This document shows, piece by piece, positions 55,818 to 64,000 of a stretch of DNA of 64,000 nt (its first letter is position 1; each line of letters starts with the position of its first letter). The translations under genes were made by a program, and so were the position numbers. Source of the DNA: Pseudomonas jinjuensis (lineage in GTDB: Bacteria; Pseudomonadota; Gammaproteobacteria; Pseudomonadales; Pseudomonadaceae); contig NZ_FNIJ01000005.1 of the NCBI RefSeq assembly GCF_900103845.1, forward strand, positions 62,001-126,000, read 5' to 3'. The notes beneath the pieces are model-generated. The model was not told where the DNA came from. It made no database searches and saw nothing but the letters and a program-made list of their open reading frames with translations.

Positions 55818-56261
55818 TTACTTGTTGCGCACGACGAGGACAGTGCGCAGCTCGCCCACTTGTTCGCCGTTCTGATTGGTCAGGGTGGTCAGCTGGGTGA
55901 CGAACTCCATGGCGCCGTTCTTCTTCTCGATGATGTCGCTGACGCGGGTTTCCACGCTCAGCACGTCGCCGGCGAAGATCGGCCCCTGGTAGTCGAAGGA
56001 CTGCTCGCCGTGGAGGATGCGTGCGATCGGCACGTTCATCAGCTCCAGCGCGCCGGTCAGGCTGCGCGCGTCCATCATCGCGCTGAAGGCGAAGGTCGGC
56101 GGCGCCAGCAGGGACGGGTAGCCCAGCGCTTTCGCCGCTTCCTCGTCATTGCATTCCGGGCGGGTGTCGCCGATGGCGCGGGCGAAGGCGCGCACGCGGC
56201 CCTTTTCGATCTCCCAGCGGCTGGCGGGCAGCACCAGGCCGATGAAGCTCTTGTCGATCAT
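55818..56261 (-). CDS. MaoC-like hydratase, non-catalytic N-terminal-type subunit (second module)
   Basis: A 147-aa hotdog protein, ATG at 56261 with AAGGAG eight bases before it. LAPPTFAFSAMM and RILHGEQSFDYQGPIFAGD match the subunit at 36063. No hydratase-2 catalytic pair. It follows the thiolase by 29 bases and should form a heteromer with the 55385 product. Confidence 0.88.
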   Translation of the reverse strand: MIDKSFIGLVLPASRWEIEKGRVRAFARAIGDTRPECNDEEAAKALGYPSLLAPPTFAFSAMMDARSLTGALELMNVPIARILHGEQSFDYQGPIFAGDVLSVETRVSDIIEKKNGAMEFVTQLTTLTNQNGEQVGELRTVLVVRNK

Positions 56262-56290
56262 CAGAATCTCCTTTGGATGGTTGCGCGCGG

Positions 56291-57478
56291 TCAGTCGACG
56301 CGGCGATAGAGGGTGACCACGCAGGCGCCGCCGAGCCCGAGGTTGTGCTGCAGGCCGATGCGCGCGTTGGCGACCTGGCGGACGCCGGACTGGCCGCGCA
56401 GCTGCTCCACCAGTTCGGTGCACTGGGCGAGGCCGGTGGCGCCCAGCGGGTGGCCCTTGGAAAGCAGGCCGCCGGACGGGTTGACCACGTATTTGCCGCC
56501 GTAGGTGTTGTTGCCGGCGGCGACGAATTCGCTGGCGCCGCCCTCGGGGCACAGGCGCAGGCCTTCGTAGGTGAGCACCTCGTTCTGCGCGAAGCAGTCG
56601 TGCAGCTCCACCACGTCCACGTCTTCCGGGCCGATGCCGGCGTGGGCGTAGACCTGGTCGGCGGCGGCGCGGGTCATGTCGGTGCCGACCAGGGCCATCA
56701 TGCTGCGCTTGTCGAAGGTGCCGGGCAGGTCGGTGGTCATGGCCTGGGCGGCGATGTAGACGCTGGCGTCGAGGTTGTGGCGGCGGGCGAAGTCGGCGGA
56801 GACCAGGATCGCCGCGGCGGCGCCGCAGGTCGGCGGGCAGGCCATCAGGCGGTGCAGGTGGACTTCCGGGAAGACCAGCGGCGAGGCCAGCACCTCTTCT
56901 GCGGTGACCACGTTGCGCAGCAGCGCCATGGGATTGTGCTCGGCGTGGCGGCTGGCCTTGGCCTTCACCCTGGCGAACAGCTCCGGCCTGGCGCCGTAGC
57001 GGCCCAGGTACTCCTTGCCGGCGCCGCCGAAGTAGCGCAGGGCCAGCGGCTGCTCGTAGGGGCAGATCTCGTCGCACAGGCCGTCGAAGTTGGCGAACGG
57101 CGACGGGCGGTCGTCCCACTGGGATTTCAGCGCGCCCGGCTGCATCTGCTCGAAGCCCACGGCCAGCACGCACTCGACGGCGCCGGACTCGATCAGCTGG
57201 CGGGCCAGGAACAGCGCCGAGGAGCCGGTCGAGCAGTTGTTGTTGACGTTGACGATCGGAATGCCGGTCATGCCCACCTGGTACAGCACGCGCTGGCCGG
57301 CGGTGGAGTCGCCATAGACGTAGCCGGCGATCGCCTGCTGCACGTCGCGGTAGTCCAGCCCGGCGTTGGCCAGGGCCTTGCGCACGGCGGCGGCGCCGAG
57401 CTGGTCGTAGTAGGCACCACTGCCGGGCTTGACGAAGGGCACCATGCCCACGCCGGCGACATAAGCTTTGCTGTTCAT
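56291..57478 (-). CDS. SCP2-type thiolase (second module)
   Basis: A 395-aa thiolase with Cys in NNNCSTGSS, His in HDCFAQNE and His in SKGHPLGATG, ending HNLGLGGACVVTLYRR. It is a full-length, catalytically complete paralogue of the thiolase at 34865. The ATG at 57478 is preferred to a start at 57595 because similarity to the paralogue begins there. It is first in a leftward operon and divergent from the ACAD at 57652; the 173-base gap should hold both promoters. Confidence 0.92.
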   Translation of the reverse strand: MNSKAYVAGVGMVPFVKPGSGAYYDQLGAAAVRKALANAGLDYRDVQQAIAGYVYGDSTAGQRVLYQVGMTGIPIVNVNNNCSTGSSALFLARQLIESGAVECVLAVGFEQMQPGALKSQWDDRPSPFANFDGLCDEICPYEQPLALRYFGGAGKEYLGRYGARPELFARVKAKASRHAEHNPMALLRNVVTAEEVLASPLVFPEVHLHRLMACPPTCGAAAAILVSADFARRHNLDASVYIAAQAMTTDLPGTFDKRSMMALVGTDMTRAAADQVYAHAGIGPEDVDVVELHDCFAQNEVLTYEGLRLCPEGGASEFVAAGNNTYGGKYVVNPSGGLLSKGHPLGATGLAQCTELVEQLRGQSGVRQVANARIGLQHNLGLGGACVVTLYRRVD

Positions 57479-57651
57479 TGCGTGTTTCCTCAGTCCGAAG
57501 TTGCCGGATCGCTCCGCTTGCGTGATTCGCATAGTGCAAAGAAACCCCGGCGGGGCACCCCTCCCGGCGCGGGAGGGGTGGCGGGGGGCGGGCATCGGTT
57601 ACGTTGCCCACCATCCGCAATCGGGCGAGTGCAACTTCTGGAGGAAACCCA

Positions 57652-58794
57652 ATGAGCATCCCGCGCACCCTGTTCAACGAGGAACACCTGCAATTCAGGG
57701 AGTCGATCCGCCGCTTCCTGGAGGTGGAAGTCCTGCCGCATTACGAGCGCTTCGAGGAACAGGGCTTCATCGATCGCGAGGTCTGGACCAAGGCCGGGGA
57801 GGGCGGCTTCCTCTGCTTCAGCATGCCGGAGGAATACGGCGGGCTGGGCGCGGACAAGCGCTACAGCGTGATCATGCTGGAAGAGTTCGCCCGCGCCGGC
57901 GCGACCAACCTGCTCGGCCTGACCCTGCATTCGGAGATCGTCGCGCCCTACATCCTGCACAACGGCAGCGAGTACCTGAAGCAGACCTACCTGCCGCGCA
58001 TGGCCAGCGGCGAGCTGATCGGCGCCATCGCCATGACCGAGCCGGGCGCCGGTTCCGACCTGCAGGGCGTGCGCACCAGTGCCGTGCGCGACGGCGACCA
58101 TTACGTGCTGAACGGCTCCAAGACCTTCATCACCAACGGCATGCACTGCGACGTGGTGATAGTCGTGGCCAAGACCGATCCGGCGGCCGGCGCCCGCGGC
58201 ATCAGCCTGTTCCTGGTGGACACCTCGATGCCCGGCTTCAGCAAGGGCAAGCGCCTGAAGAAGGTCGGCATGAAGGCCCAGGACACCGGCGAGCTGTTCT
58301 TCGACAACGTCCGCGTGCCGGCGCAGAACCTGCTCGGCGCGGAAGGCCAGGGCTTCGCCTACCTGATGCAGGAGCTGTCCTGGGAGCGCCTGCAGATCGC
58401 CATCAGCTCCACCGCCCTGGCCGAGGCCGCGCTGGACTGGACCGTGCGCTACTGCCACGAGCGCAAGGCGTTCGGCAAGGAGCTGCTGGAGTTCCAGACC
58501 ACCCGCCACAAGCTCGCCGAGCTGAAGACCGAGGTGCAGATCGGCCGCGTGTTCCTCGACCGCTGCATCGAACTGTTCCTCGACGGCGCGCTGGATGCCC
58601 CTACCGCCTCGATGGCCAAGTACTCGATGACCGAGCTGCAGTGCCGGGTGATCGACGACTGCGTGCAGCTGCATGGTGGCTACGGCTACATGTGGGAATA
58701 CCCGATCGCCCGCGCCTGGGCCGATGCGCGCATCTCGCGGATCTACGGCGGCACCACCGAGATCATGAAAGAGCTGATCTCCCGCACGCTCTGA
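57652..58794 (+). CDS. Acyl-CoA dehydrogenase (homomeric type, second module)
   Basis: A 380-aa ACAD, ATG 57652 after GGAGGAAACCC. It carries MTEPGAGSDLQGV, a catalytic-Glu candidate in LSWERLQIA and the end IYGGTTEIMKELI. It corresponds to the enzyme at 37834. It starts the rightward arm of the second module and is followed 22 bases later by an aldehyde dehydrogenase. Confidence 0.9.
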   Translation: MSIPRTLFNEEHLQFRESIRRFLEVEVLPHYERFEEQGFIDREVWTKAGEGGFLCFSMPEEYGGLGADKRYSVIMLEEFARAGATNLLGLTLHSEIVAPYILHNGSEYLKQTYLPRMASGELIGAIAMTEPGAGSDLQGVRTSAVRDGDHYVLNGSKTFITNGMHCDVVIVVAKTDPAAGARGISLFLVDTSMPGFSKGKRLKKVGMKAQDTGELFFDNVRVPAQNLLGAEGQGFAYLMQELSWERLQIAISSTALAEAALDWTVRYCHERKAFGKELLEFQTTRHKLAELKTEVQIGRVFLDRCIELFLDGALDAPTASMAKYSMTELQCRVIDDCVQLHGGYGYMWEYPIARAWADARISRIYGGTTEIMKELISRTL

Positions 58795-58816
58795 AACCGG
58801 CCGCCGGAGACGCATC

Positions 58817-60328
58817 ATGCAGCCAACCCGCATCGACCACTTCATCGGCGGCGCCTCCGTGGCGCCGGCGAGCGGCCAGTACATCGAGGTCGAGAATCCC
58901 GCCACCGGCGAGGTGATCGCCCTGGTGGCGGCCGGTTCGCCGGCCGACCTCGACCGGGCCGTCGACGCCGCGCAGGCGGCCGCCGCCGACCCGGCCTGGC
59001 GCGACATGCCCGGCGAGCAGCGCGCGACGCTGCTCTACGCCCTTGCGCAGCGCATCCATGCCCATGCCGAGGAGCTGGTCTACCTGGAGTCGATCAGCTC
59101 CGGCGGCACCGTCAGCCGCATCGCCGGGCTGGACCTCCCGGCCGCCATCGACCTGTGCTGGAGCATGGCGGAGATCGTGCGCAGCTATCCCTTCGTCGAG
59201 AACCTGCCGCCACGGCCGCTGCCCGAGCCGACCCACGCCCAGGTGGTGAAGGAGCCGATCGGCGTCTGTGGCCTGATCACCGCCTGGAACTTCCCGCTGC
59301 TGCTGTTGCTGGCCAAGACCATCCCGGCGCTGGCGGCGGGCAACGCGGTGGTGGTCAAGCCGTCGGAACTGACGCCGCAGACCACCGCGCGCTTCGCCGA
59401 GATCACCGCCGACCTGCTGCCGCCGGGCGTGCTCAATATCGTCCATGGATACGGCCACGAGGTCGGCGCGGCGATGAGCCGGCATCCCGGCATCGGCAAG
59501 CTGTCGTTCACCGGGTCGAGCCGGGTCGGCAAGCTGATCCAGGCCACCGCGGCCGAGACCTGCAAGCGCGTCACCCTGGAACTCGGCGGCAAGGGCGCGG
59601 CCATCGTGCGCGCCGATGCGGACCTGGAACTGGTGGCCGAGGGCGCGTTGTTCGGCGTGATGCTGAATGCCGGGCAGATGTGCGAGTCGGGGACCCGGCT
59701 GATCGTGCACAAGTCCATCGAGCAGCCGCTGCTGGATGCGCTGGCGCAGGCTGCGCGGCGCCTGGTGGTGGGTAATCCGCTGGACCCGGCGACTTCGCTC
59801 GGGCCGCTGTCCAGCGTCGCCCACGGCGAGCGGGTGCTCGGCTACATCCAGTCGGCGCTGGTAGACGGCGGACGGCTGGTCTGCGGCGGCGAGCGGGTCG
59901 GCGTGCCGGGTTGCGAGGGCGGGCTGTTCATAGCGCCGACGGTGATCGCCGGCGCGAACAACCGGATGCTGGCCGCCCGCGAGGAAATCTTCGGGCCGGT
60001 GCTGCTGGTCATGACCTGCGAGGACGACGAGGAAGCCATCGCCATCGCCAACGACAGCCCCTACGGCCTGTCCGCCGGTATCTGGACCTCCGACCTGGTG
60101 GTCGCGCAGAGCATGTCGCGGCGCCTGCAGGCCGGCTCGGTGTGGATCAACGACTGGCACGCGATCCGCACCGACGCGCCCTTCGGTGGCTACAAGGAAA
60201 GCGGCTACGGCCGCGAGTTCGGTGTCGCCGGGCTGGAGAGCTACCTCGAAACCAAGACCGTGGTCACCGCCTTCCAGCGCGATCCCCGCGCCAAGCCGTT
60301 GTACGGCCTGCTGCACAAGCGGGCCTGA
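58817..60328 (+). CDS. Aldehyde dehydrogenase (betaine-aldehyde / phenylacetaldehyde type)
   Basis: A 503-aa NAD(P)-dependent aldehyde dehydrogenase. It has ITAWNFPLLLLLAK, the general base Glu in LELGGKGA, the nucleophilic Cys in NAGQMCESGTR, and the C-terminal PFGGYKESGYGRE. It belongs to the classical tetrameric ALDH class, unlike the coniferyl-type enzyme at 39879. It is flanked by the ACAD (22 bases) and an Fe-ADH-like gene (11 bases), so it is part of an alcohol-aldehyde-acid route. Confidence 0.92.
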   Translation: MQPTRIDHFIGGASVAPASGQYIEVENPATGEVIALVAAGSPADLDRAVDAAQAAAADPAWRDMPGEQRATLLYALAQRIHAHAEELVYLESISSGGTVSRIAGLDLPAAIDLCWSMAEIVRSYPFVENLPPRPLPEPTHAQVVKEPIGVCGLITAWNFPLLLLLAKTIPALAAGNAVVVKPSELTPQTTARFAEITADLLPPGVLNIVHGYGHEVGAAMSRHPGIGKLSFTGSSRVGKLIQATAAETCKRVTLELGGKGAAIVRADADLELVAEGALFGVMLNAGQMCESGTRLIVHKSIEQPLLDALAQAARRLVVGNPLDPATSLGPLSSVAHGERVLGYIQSALVDGGRLVCGGERVGVPGCEGGLFIAPTVIAGANNRMLAAREEIFGPVLLVMTCEDDEEAIAIANDSPYGLSAGIWTSDLVVAQSMSRRLQAGSVWINDWHAIRTDAPFGGYKESGYGREFGVAGLESYLETKTVVTAFQRDPRAKPLYGLLHKRA

Positions 60329-60339
60329 GGAACCGAGTC

Positions 60340-61530
60340 ATGTCGAATACGGGATATTTCCACTACTGGATGCGCACGCAGGTGCACAGCGGTGACGGCG
60401 CACTGGTACGGGTGCCGGCGCTCATGCAGCAACTGGGCGGCCGCCGCGTGCTGCTGGTGACCGGTGCGGGCGTGCGCCGCGCCGGGCTGGTCGAGCGGCT
60501 GGAGGCGGTGTTCGCCGCCAACCGGGGCGGCGGCCAGCCGGTGCTGGTCGGCGTGGTCGAGGCCGATGCCGCGGCGGAAAGCGTCAACCATGCGGCCGCC
60601 GTTGCACGGTCGCTGCAGGTCGACGCCATCGTCGCCCTCGGCGGTGGCCGTGTGCTGGATGCGGCCAAGGCGATCAAGTACGCGCTGGGCCATGGTCTTG
60701 CCGACATCCAGGACGTGCTGCTCGGCGGCATCCGCCTGGAAACCAGTCCGCCGGCGCAGCCGCTGGGCATCGCCCATATCGCCGTGCCGACCCTGGCCGG
60801 CAGCGGCGCCGAGGCGAGCAATGCCGCGGCGATCCGTTGCGAGCGCCTGGGCGGCTATCGCGCGCTGCTGGTGGCGCCGTACCTGGACGCCGATATCGCC
60901 GTGCTCGATGCGCAGCTCACCGCCGAGGTGCCGGTGGCGCTCGCCGTGGCCGGCGGCCTGCACGCGCTGGCCCAGGCGCTGGAGGTGATCGCCAGTCCGG
61001 CGAGCAATGCCTTCAGCGATGCCAGCGCCTTCGCCGCCGTCGACCTGATCCGCCGCTGGCTGCCGCTGCTGTCCCGCGAGCCGGGCAATGCCGAGGCCCG
61101 CGCCGCGCTGCTGCAGGCCAGCATGCTCGCTGGCCAGGCGCGCGCCGGCGTGCTCGGCGCCATGCCGGTGCATGGCTGCGCCAGCGCCCTCGGCCTGTTC
61201 CACGACATTCCCTTCGGCCAGCTGAAAGGCGCGCTGCTGCCGGTGGCGCTGGACGTGCTGCGCGACTACTACCGCCCGGCCGCGTCCCGGCTGGCGCGTG
61301 CCTTCGCCATCACCGATGCGGGATGCAGCGCCGACGAGTGCCTGCAGCAGGTCATCGTCCTGCTGCAGGCGCTGCTGGACGAGACCGGCATGCCGCGGGC
61401 CATTCCCGAGGTGGCGCAGGCGGAAATGCAGTGGATCGTGCAGGCCGTCGGCGCCGATCCGGCGGCCATGTTCCTGCGCCTGACACCGGAGCAGGTCGGC
61501 CTGATGGTCGCCCGGCTGGCAGGCGCCTGA
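60340..61530 (+). CDS. Iron-type alcohol dehydrogenase fold protein with all metal ligands replaced
   Basis: A 396-aa protein that follows the group III (iron-containing) alcohol dehydrogenase fold from end to end. Nucleotide-binding segments are normal (GGGRVLDAAKAI; PTLAGSGAEAS). The four metal ligands are not. The Asp of MDAL is His208 (LHAL), the His of THA is Gln212, the His of VHALAH is Ser282 (VHGCAS), and the His of IPHG is Phe292 (IPFG). It therefore should not hold Fe or Zn in the usual way. It could be a metal-free reductase, a binding protein or a decayed enzyme. However, the frame is intact and it sits tightly in an operon, which argues that it is used. Confidence 0.8.
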   Translation: MSNTGYFHYWMRTQVHSGDGALVRVPALMQQLGGRRVLLVTGAGVRRAGLVERLEAVFAANRGGGQPVLVGVVEADAAAESVNHAAAVARSLQVDAIVALGGGRVLDAAKAIKYALGHGLADIQDVLLGGIRLETSPPAQPLGIAHIAVPTLAGSGAEASNAAAIRCERLGGYRALLVAPYLDADIAVLDAQLTAEVPVALAVAGGLHALAQALEVIASPASNAFSDASAFAAVDLIRRWLPLLSREPGNAEARAALLQASMLAGQARAGVLGAMPVHGCASALGLFHDIPFGQLKGALLPVALDVLRDYYRPAASRLARAFAITDAGCSADECLQQVIVLLQALLDETGMPRAIPEVAQAEMQWIVQAVGADPAAMFLRLTPEQVGLMVARLAGA

Positions 61531-61578
61531 GCCGCCGCATCTCTTCCCAAGAACAAGAAGCCCTATCCAGGAGATCCC

Positions 61579-63138
61579 ATGTATTTCACCCAGCCCCTGC
61601 ACCGCAATCTCCAGCAGTCCCCCGAGCGGACGATGACCCTCTGCGGCGAGCGCAGCCACAGCGTCCGCCAGTTCGTCGAGCGCGTCGCCCGCCTGGCCGG
61701 CGCCCTGCGCCGACTGGGCGTGAAGAGCGGCGACCGGGTCGCCATGCTGGCGCTCAATTCCGACCGCTACCTCGAATACTGCTTCGCGGTGCCCTGGGCG
61801 GACGGGGTGCTGAACCTGTGCAACACCCGCTGGAGCGAAAAGGAAAACGCCTACGCCCTGGCCGATTCGGCGACCTCGATCCTGATCGTCGACGAGACCT
61901 TCAGGGACATGGCCGCCGGCCTGCGCGCGGCGGTGGATTGCATCGAGCACGTCATCTACGCCGGCGACGGCGAGATCCCGGCCGGCATGCTCGGCTACGA
62001 GGCGCTGATCGCCGCCAGCGAGCCGGTGGAGGACGCGCGGCGCGGCGGCGAGGAACTGCTCGGTCTGTTCTACACCGGCGGCACCACCGGTTTCCCCAAG
62101 GGCGTGATGCTCAGCCACCGGAACTTCTGGAGCAGCCAGATCGCCCTCGCCAGCGAGAAATTCTTCCAGCCGGAGGAAACCATGCTGCGGGTCGCGCCGA
62201 TGTTCCATCTGGCGGACATGGCGCTGGGCTACGTCGCCACGCTGCTCAACCACACCCACGTGATCCTGCCGGCGTTCGCCCCGCTGGAAGTGGCGGCGGC
62301 GATCCAGCGCCACCACGTGCAGACGACCATCCTGGTGCCGACCATGATCCAGATGCTGGTCAGCCATCCGCAGCTGGCCGGCTACGACCTGTCCTCGCTG
62401 CGCCTGATGGTCTACGGCGCCTCGCCGATCCAGGAACGCCTGCTGCACGACGTCCAGGCCAGGCTGCCGGGGCTGCAGCTGTGCCAGGCCTACGGGCAGA
62501 CCGAGATGGGCCCGCTGATCTCCACCCTCGGCCCCGACCAGCACACGCCGGAGGCCGCCGCCCGCGGCATGCTGCGCTCCTGCGGCCGCCCCGGGCGCGC
62601 GCTGGAGGTGCGCATCGTCGACGCGGAGGGCAGGGAAGTGCCGCGCGGCGAGGTGGGCGAGATCGCCGTGCGCGGGCCCAACGCCATGCAGGGCTACTGG
62701 AACAAGCCGGAACAGACCGCCGCCGTGCTCCGCGAGGACGGCTGGCTGCTCACCGGCGACGGCGCCTACATGAACGAGGACGGCTACCTGTTCATCGTCG
62801 ACCGGGTCAAGGACATGATCGTCACCGGCGGCGAGAACGTCTTCTCCGCCGAAGTGGAAAACGCCCTCGCCAGCCACCCGGACGTCGCCATGTGCGCGGT
62901 GATCGGCATTCCCAGCGCGGAGTGGGGCGAGTCGGTGCACGCGGTGGTGGTCCCCCGGCCCGGCTGCGCGCCGTCGGTGGATGAGCTGCTCGCCCACTGC
63001 CGTGCGCGCGTCGCCAACTACAAGACGCCGAAGAGCATCGAGTTCCGCAGCGAACTGCCGCTGTCCGGGGCGGGCAAGGTGCTGAAGACCGAGCTGCGCG
63101 CGCCGTTCTGGAAGGGCGCTTCGCGCAGCGTGGCCTGA
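61579..63138 (+). CDS. Acyl-CoA ligase (AMP-forming, second module)
   Basis: A 519-aa ANL-superfamily acyl-CoA synthetase. It has YTGGTTGFPKG, AYGQTEMGP, the hinge LLTGDGAYMNEDGYLF and the catalytic Lys in GAGKVLKTEL. It is a paralogue of the ligase at 33272. It ends the rightward arm of the second module. Together the two ligases suggest two different acids, or two stages of one pathway. Confidence 0.92.
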   Translation: MYFTQPLHRNLQQSPERTMTLCGERSHSVRQFVERVARLAGALRRLGVKSGDRVAMLALNSDRYLEYCFAVPWADGVLNLCNTRWSEKENAYALADSATSILIVDETFRDMAAGLRAAVDCIEHVIYAGDGEIPAGMLGYEALIAASEPVEDARRGGEELLGLFYTGGTTGFPKGVMLSHRNFWSSQIALASEKFFQPEETMLRVAPMFHLADMALGYVATLLNHTHVILPAFAPLEVAAAIQRHHVQTTILVPTMIQMLVSHPQLAGYDLSSLRLMVYGASPIQERLLHDVQARLPGLQLCQAYGQTEMGPLISTLGPDQHTPEAAARGMLRSCGRPGRALEVRIVDAEGREVPRGEVGEIAVRGPNAMQGYWNKPEQTAAVLREDGWLLTGDGAYMNEDGYLFIVDRVKDMIVTGGENVFSAEVENALASHPDVAMCAVIGIPSAEWGESVHAVVVPRPGCAPSVDELLAHCRARVANYKTPKSIEFRSELPLSGAGKVLKTELRAPFWKGASRSVA

Positions 63139-63623
63139 GCGGCGCACGCGCCCGGGGCCGCGTTCGCGGCCGTGGTGGATCGATGGAGCCGATCCACCCT
63201 ACGGAAACTCCGGAGCCGGACGATCCCTTGGCCGTAGGGGGATGAGGCTTTTCTCATCCGCCATTGCGGGGCCGCGTTCGCGCTCCGCCCACCTCCCATA
63301 CCTCCAAGCCCACCTCCCATACCTCCAAATCGTTCCCACGCTCCCGCGTGGGAACGCATCCGTGGACGCTCCTGCGTCCGCTTCTTCGCGGGCATGGCCC
63401 GCTCCTACAAAAGAACGCCGTGCGCCGGGACACTCCTTCCCCTCCCACCCCGGCAGGGGTCCCAAACCTCCTACCCCTCCCGCCTGGGGAGGGGGTATGC
63501 GGCCCGCGAAGCCCGTTTACTAACCCCAGCCAATCGCTGACCGAGGACCGCTAGGGAAGGGGCGGCTCGGAGGAGGGTTGGCCGTTTCGTCCCCCACGAA
63601 CGGGATCACTTAGGGAAGGCACA
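63139..63623. other. Repeat-rich intergenic region before the second DUF1302 gene
   Basis: 485 bases without a gene. It contains GTAGGG..GGATGAG-type palindromes (63155-63280), a 21-bp direct duplication CCCACCTCCCATACCTCCAA[G/A] (63288-63308 and 63309-63329), and a GTTCCCACG hairpin (63331-63356). A GGCATGGCCCGCTCCTAC half-REP (about 63390-63409) and a GC-rich segment follow. The promoter of the DUF1302 gene is probably in 63500-63620. Confidence 0.65.
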
Positions 63624-64000
63624 ATGACAACAACAATCGCTTCACACGCCACCGGTTTCGTCCGCCACGCGCTGGGCCGCGCGGTCCTGCTGGGCATGCT
63701 GGGAGCCGCTGCCGGGAACGCCCAGGCATTCAACTTCGAGATCGGCGACGGCTGGTCCGGCAGCCTCGACACCACGCTTTCCTTCGGCAGCAGCTGGCGC
63801 GCCGAGGAGCGCGACAACGAGCTGTACAGCCGCCTCGACGGCCAGGTGATCGGCAAGAACGATGGCCTCGGCGGCTCCAACACCGACGGCGGCAACCTCA
63901 ACTACGACCGTGGCGACCGCTTCTCCACCGTCGCCAAGTTCCTCTCCGAGCTGTCGGTGAGCAAGGACGAGATGGGCGGTCTGCTGCGCGTCAAGGGCTG
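63624..64000 (+). CDS. DUF1302 family outer-membrane protein (partial, runs off the window)
   Basis: An open frame from ATG 63624 (GGGAAGG upstream) to the window end, 125 codons visible. It has a long signal peptide with a hydrophobic core (VLLGMLGAAAG) ending in AQA. FNFEIGDGWSGSLDTTLSFG follows, the DUF1302 N-terminal pattern also seen at 24154. Beta-strand-like segments continue to the edge. It follows the second catabolic module as the first DUF1302 lies near the first module, so each module may have its own outer-membrane protein. A DUF1329 partner would be expected just beyond the window. Confidence 0.85.
   Translation, partial: MTTTIASHATGFVRHALGRAVLLGMLGAAAGNAQAFNFEIGDGWSGSLDTTLSFGSSWRAEERDNELYSRLDGQVIGKNDGLGGSNTDGGNLNYDRGDRFSTVAKFLSELSVSKDEMGGLLRVKG

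Noticed and set aside
57479-57651. A gene in the divergent spacer before the second ACAD
   Set aside because: Only frames continuing from neighbours cross it. It has no independent start with a ribosome-binding site and is best read as a divergent promoter.

Overview
The window is GC-rich, densely packed and bacterial. It reads as the chromosome of a metabolically versatile Pseudomonas (P. citronellolis / nitroreducens / knackmussii type, inferred). The reasons are the codon bias, the many palindromic intergenic repeats (forms beginning GTAGGAGCG.., GTAGGGTGGAT.. and GTTCCCACG..CGTGGGAAC), the DUF1302-DUF1329-MalT-like gene order, and the family content. No rRNA, tRNA, CRISPR array, intact insertion sequence or phage gene was recognised.

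Layout. (1) 1-6400: a TRAP-type (TAXI) solute receptor, an acyl-CoA dehydrogenase alpha/beta pair, an amidohydrolase, and a divergent thiolase-fold protein that has lost its catalytic His. (2) 6401-23833: a surface-adhesion island with two trimeric autotransporter adhesins (2672 and 1289 aa). Each is followed by a lipoprotein of the SmpA/BamE-like plus OmpA-like type (TpgA-like). The first lipoprotein is cut short by a 342-bp tandem repeat. The island ends with an unusual regulator: a degenerate receiver, a LuxR HTH, a PAS domain and a degenerate histidine-kinase core in one chain. (3) 24154-32949: a DUF1302 outer-membrane protein, a DUF1329 protein, and two large convergent MalT-like LuxR ATPase regulators.

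(4) 33272-50825: a long rightward catabolic array. It encodes an acyl-CoA ligase, SCP2-type thiolase, split MaoC hydratase, SDR dehydrogenase, acyl-CoA dehydrogenase, enoyl-CoA hydratase/isomerase, aldehyde dehydrogenase, Zn alcohol dehydrogenase and nitronate-monooxygenase-like flavoprotein. Then come an ACAD beta/alpha pair, a hotdog thioesterase, a DUF35 protein, a Cys-less thiolase-fold partner and another ACAD alpha/beta pair. (5) 50952-54261: a ketopantoate-reductase-like protein, a GlxA-type AraC regulator and a divergent FAD/NAD oxidoreductase. (6) 54532-64000: a second, parallel module. Thiolase, split MaoC and SDR run leftward. ACAD, aldehyde dehydrogenase, an Fe-ADH-fold protein without metal ligands, an acyl-CoA ligase and the start of a second DUF1302 protein run rightward.

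How it fits together (inference). The catabolic genes form a beta-oxidation system for CoA esters of a bulky or branched hydrophobic acid. The heteromeric ACADs, split MaoC pairs, SCP2-type thiolases and the DUF35/thiolase-fold couple are the hallmarks of steroid side-chain degradation (Ltp2/ChsH2-type retro-aldol chemistry). The two aldehyde dehydrogenases could take up the aldehyde so released. No ring-cleaving oxygenase is present, so the substrate cannot be named. DUF1302/DUF1329 probably handle passage of the hydrophobic compound through the envelope, and the MalT-like regulators probably sense it.
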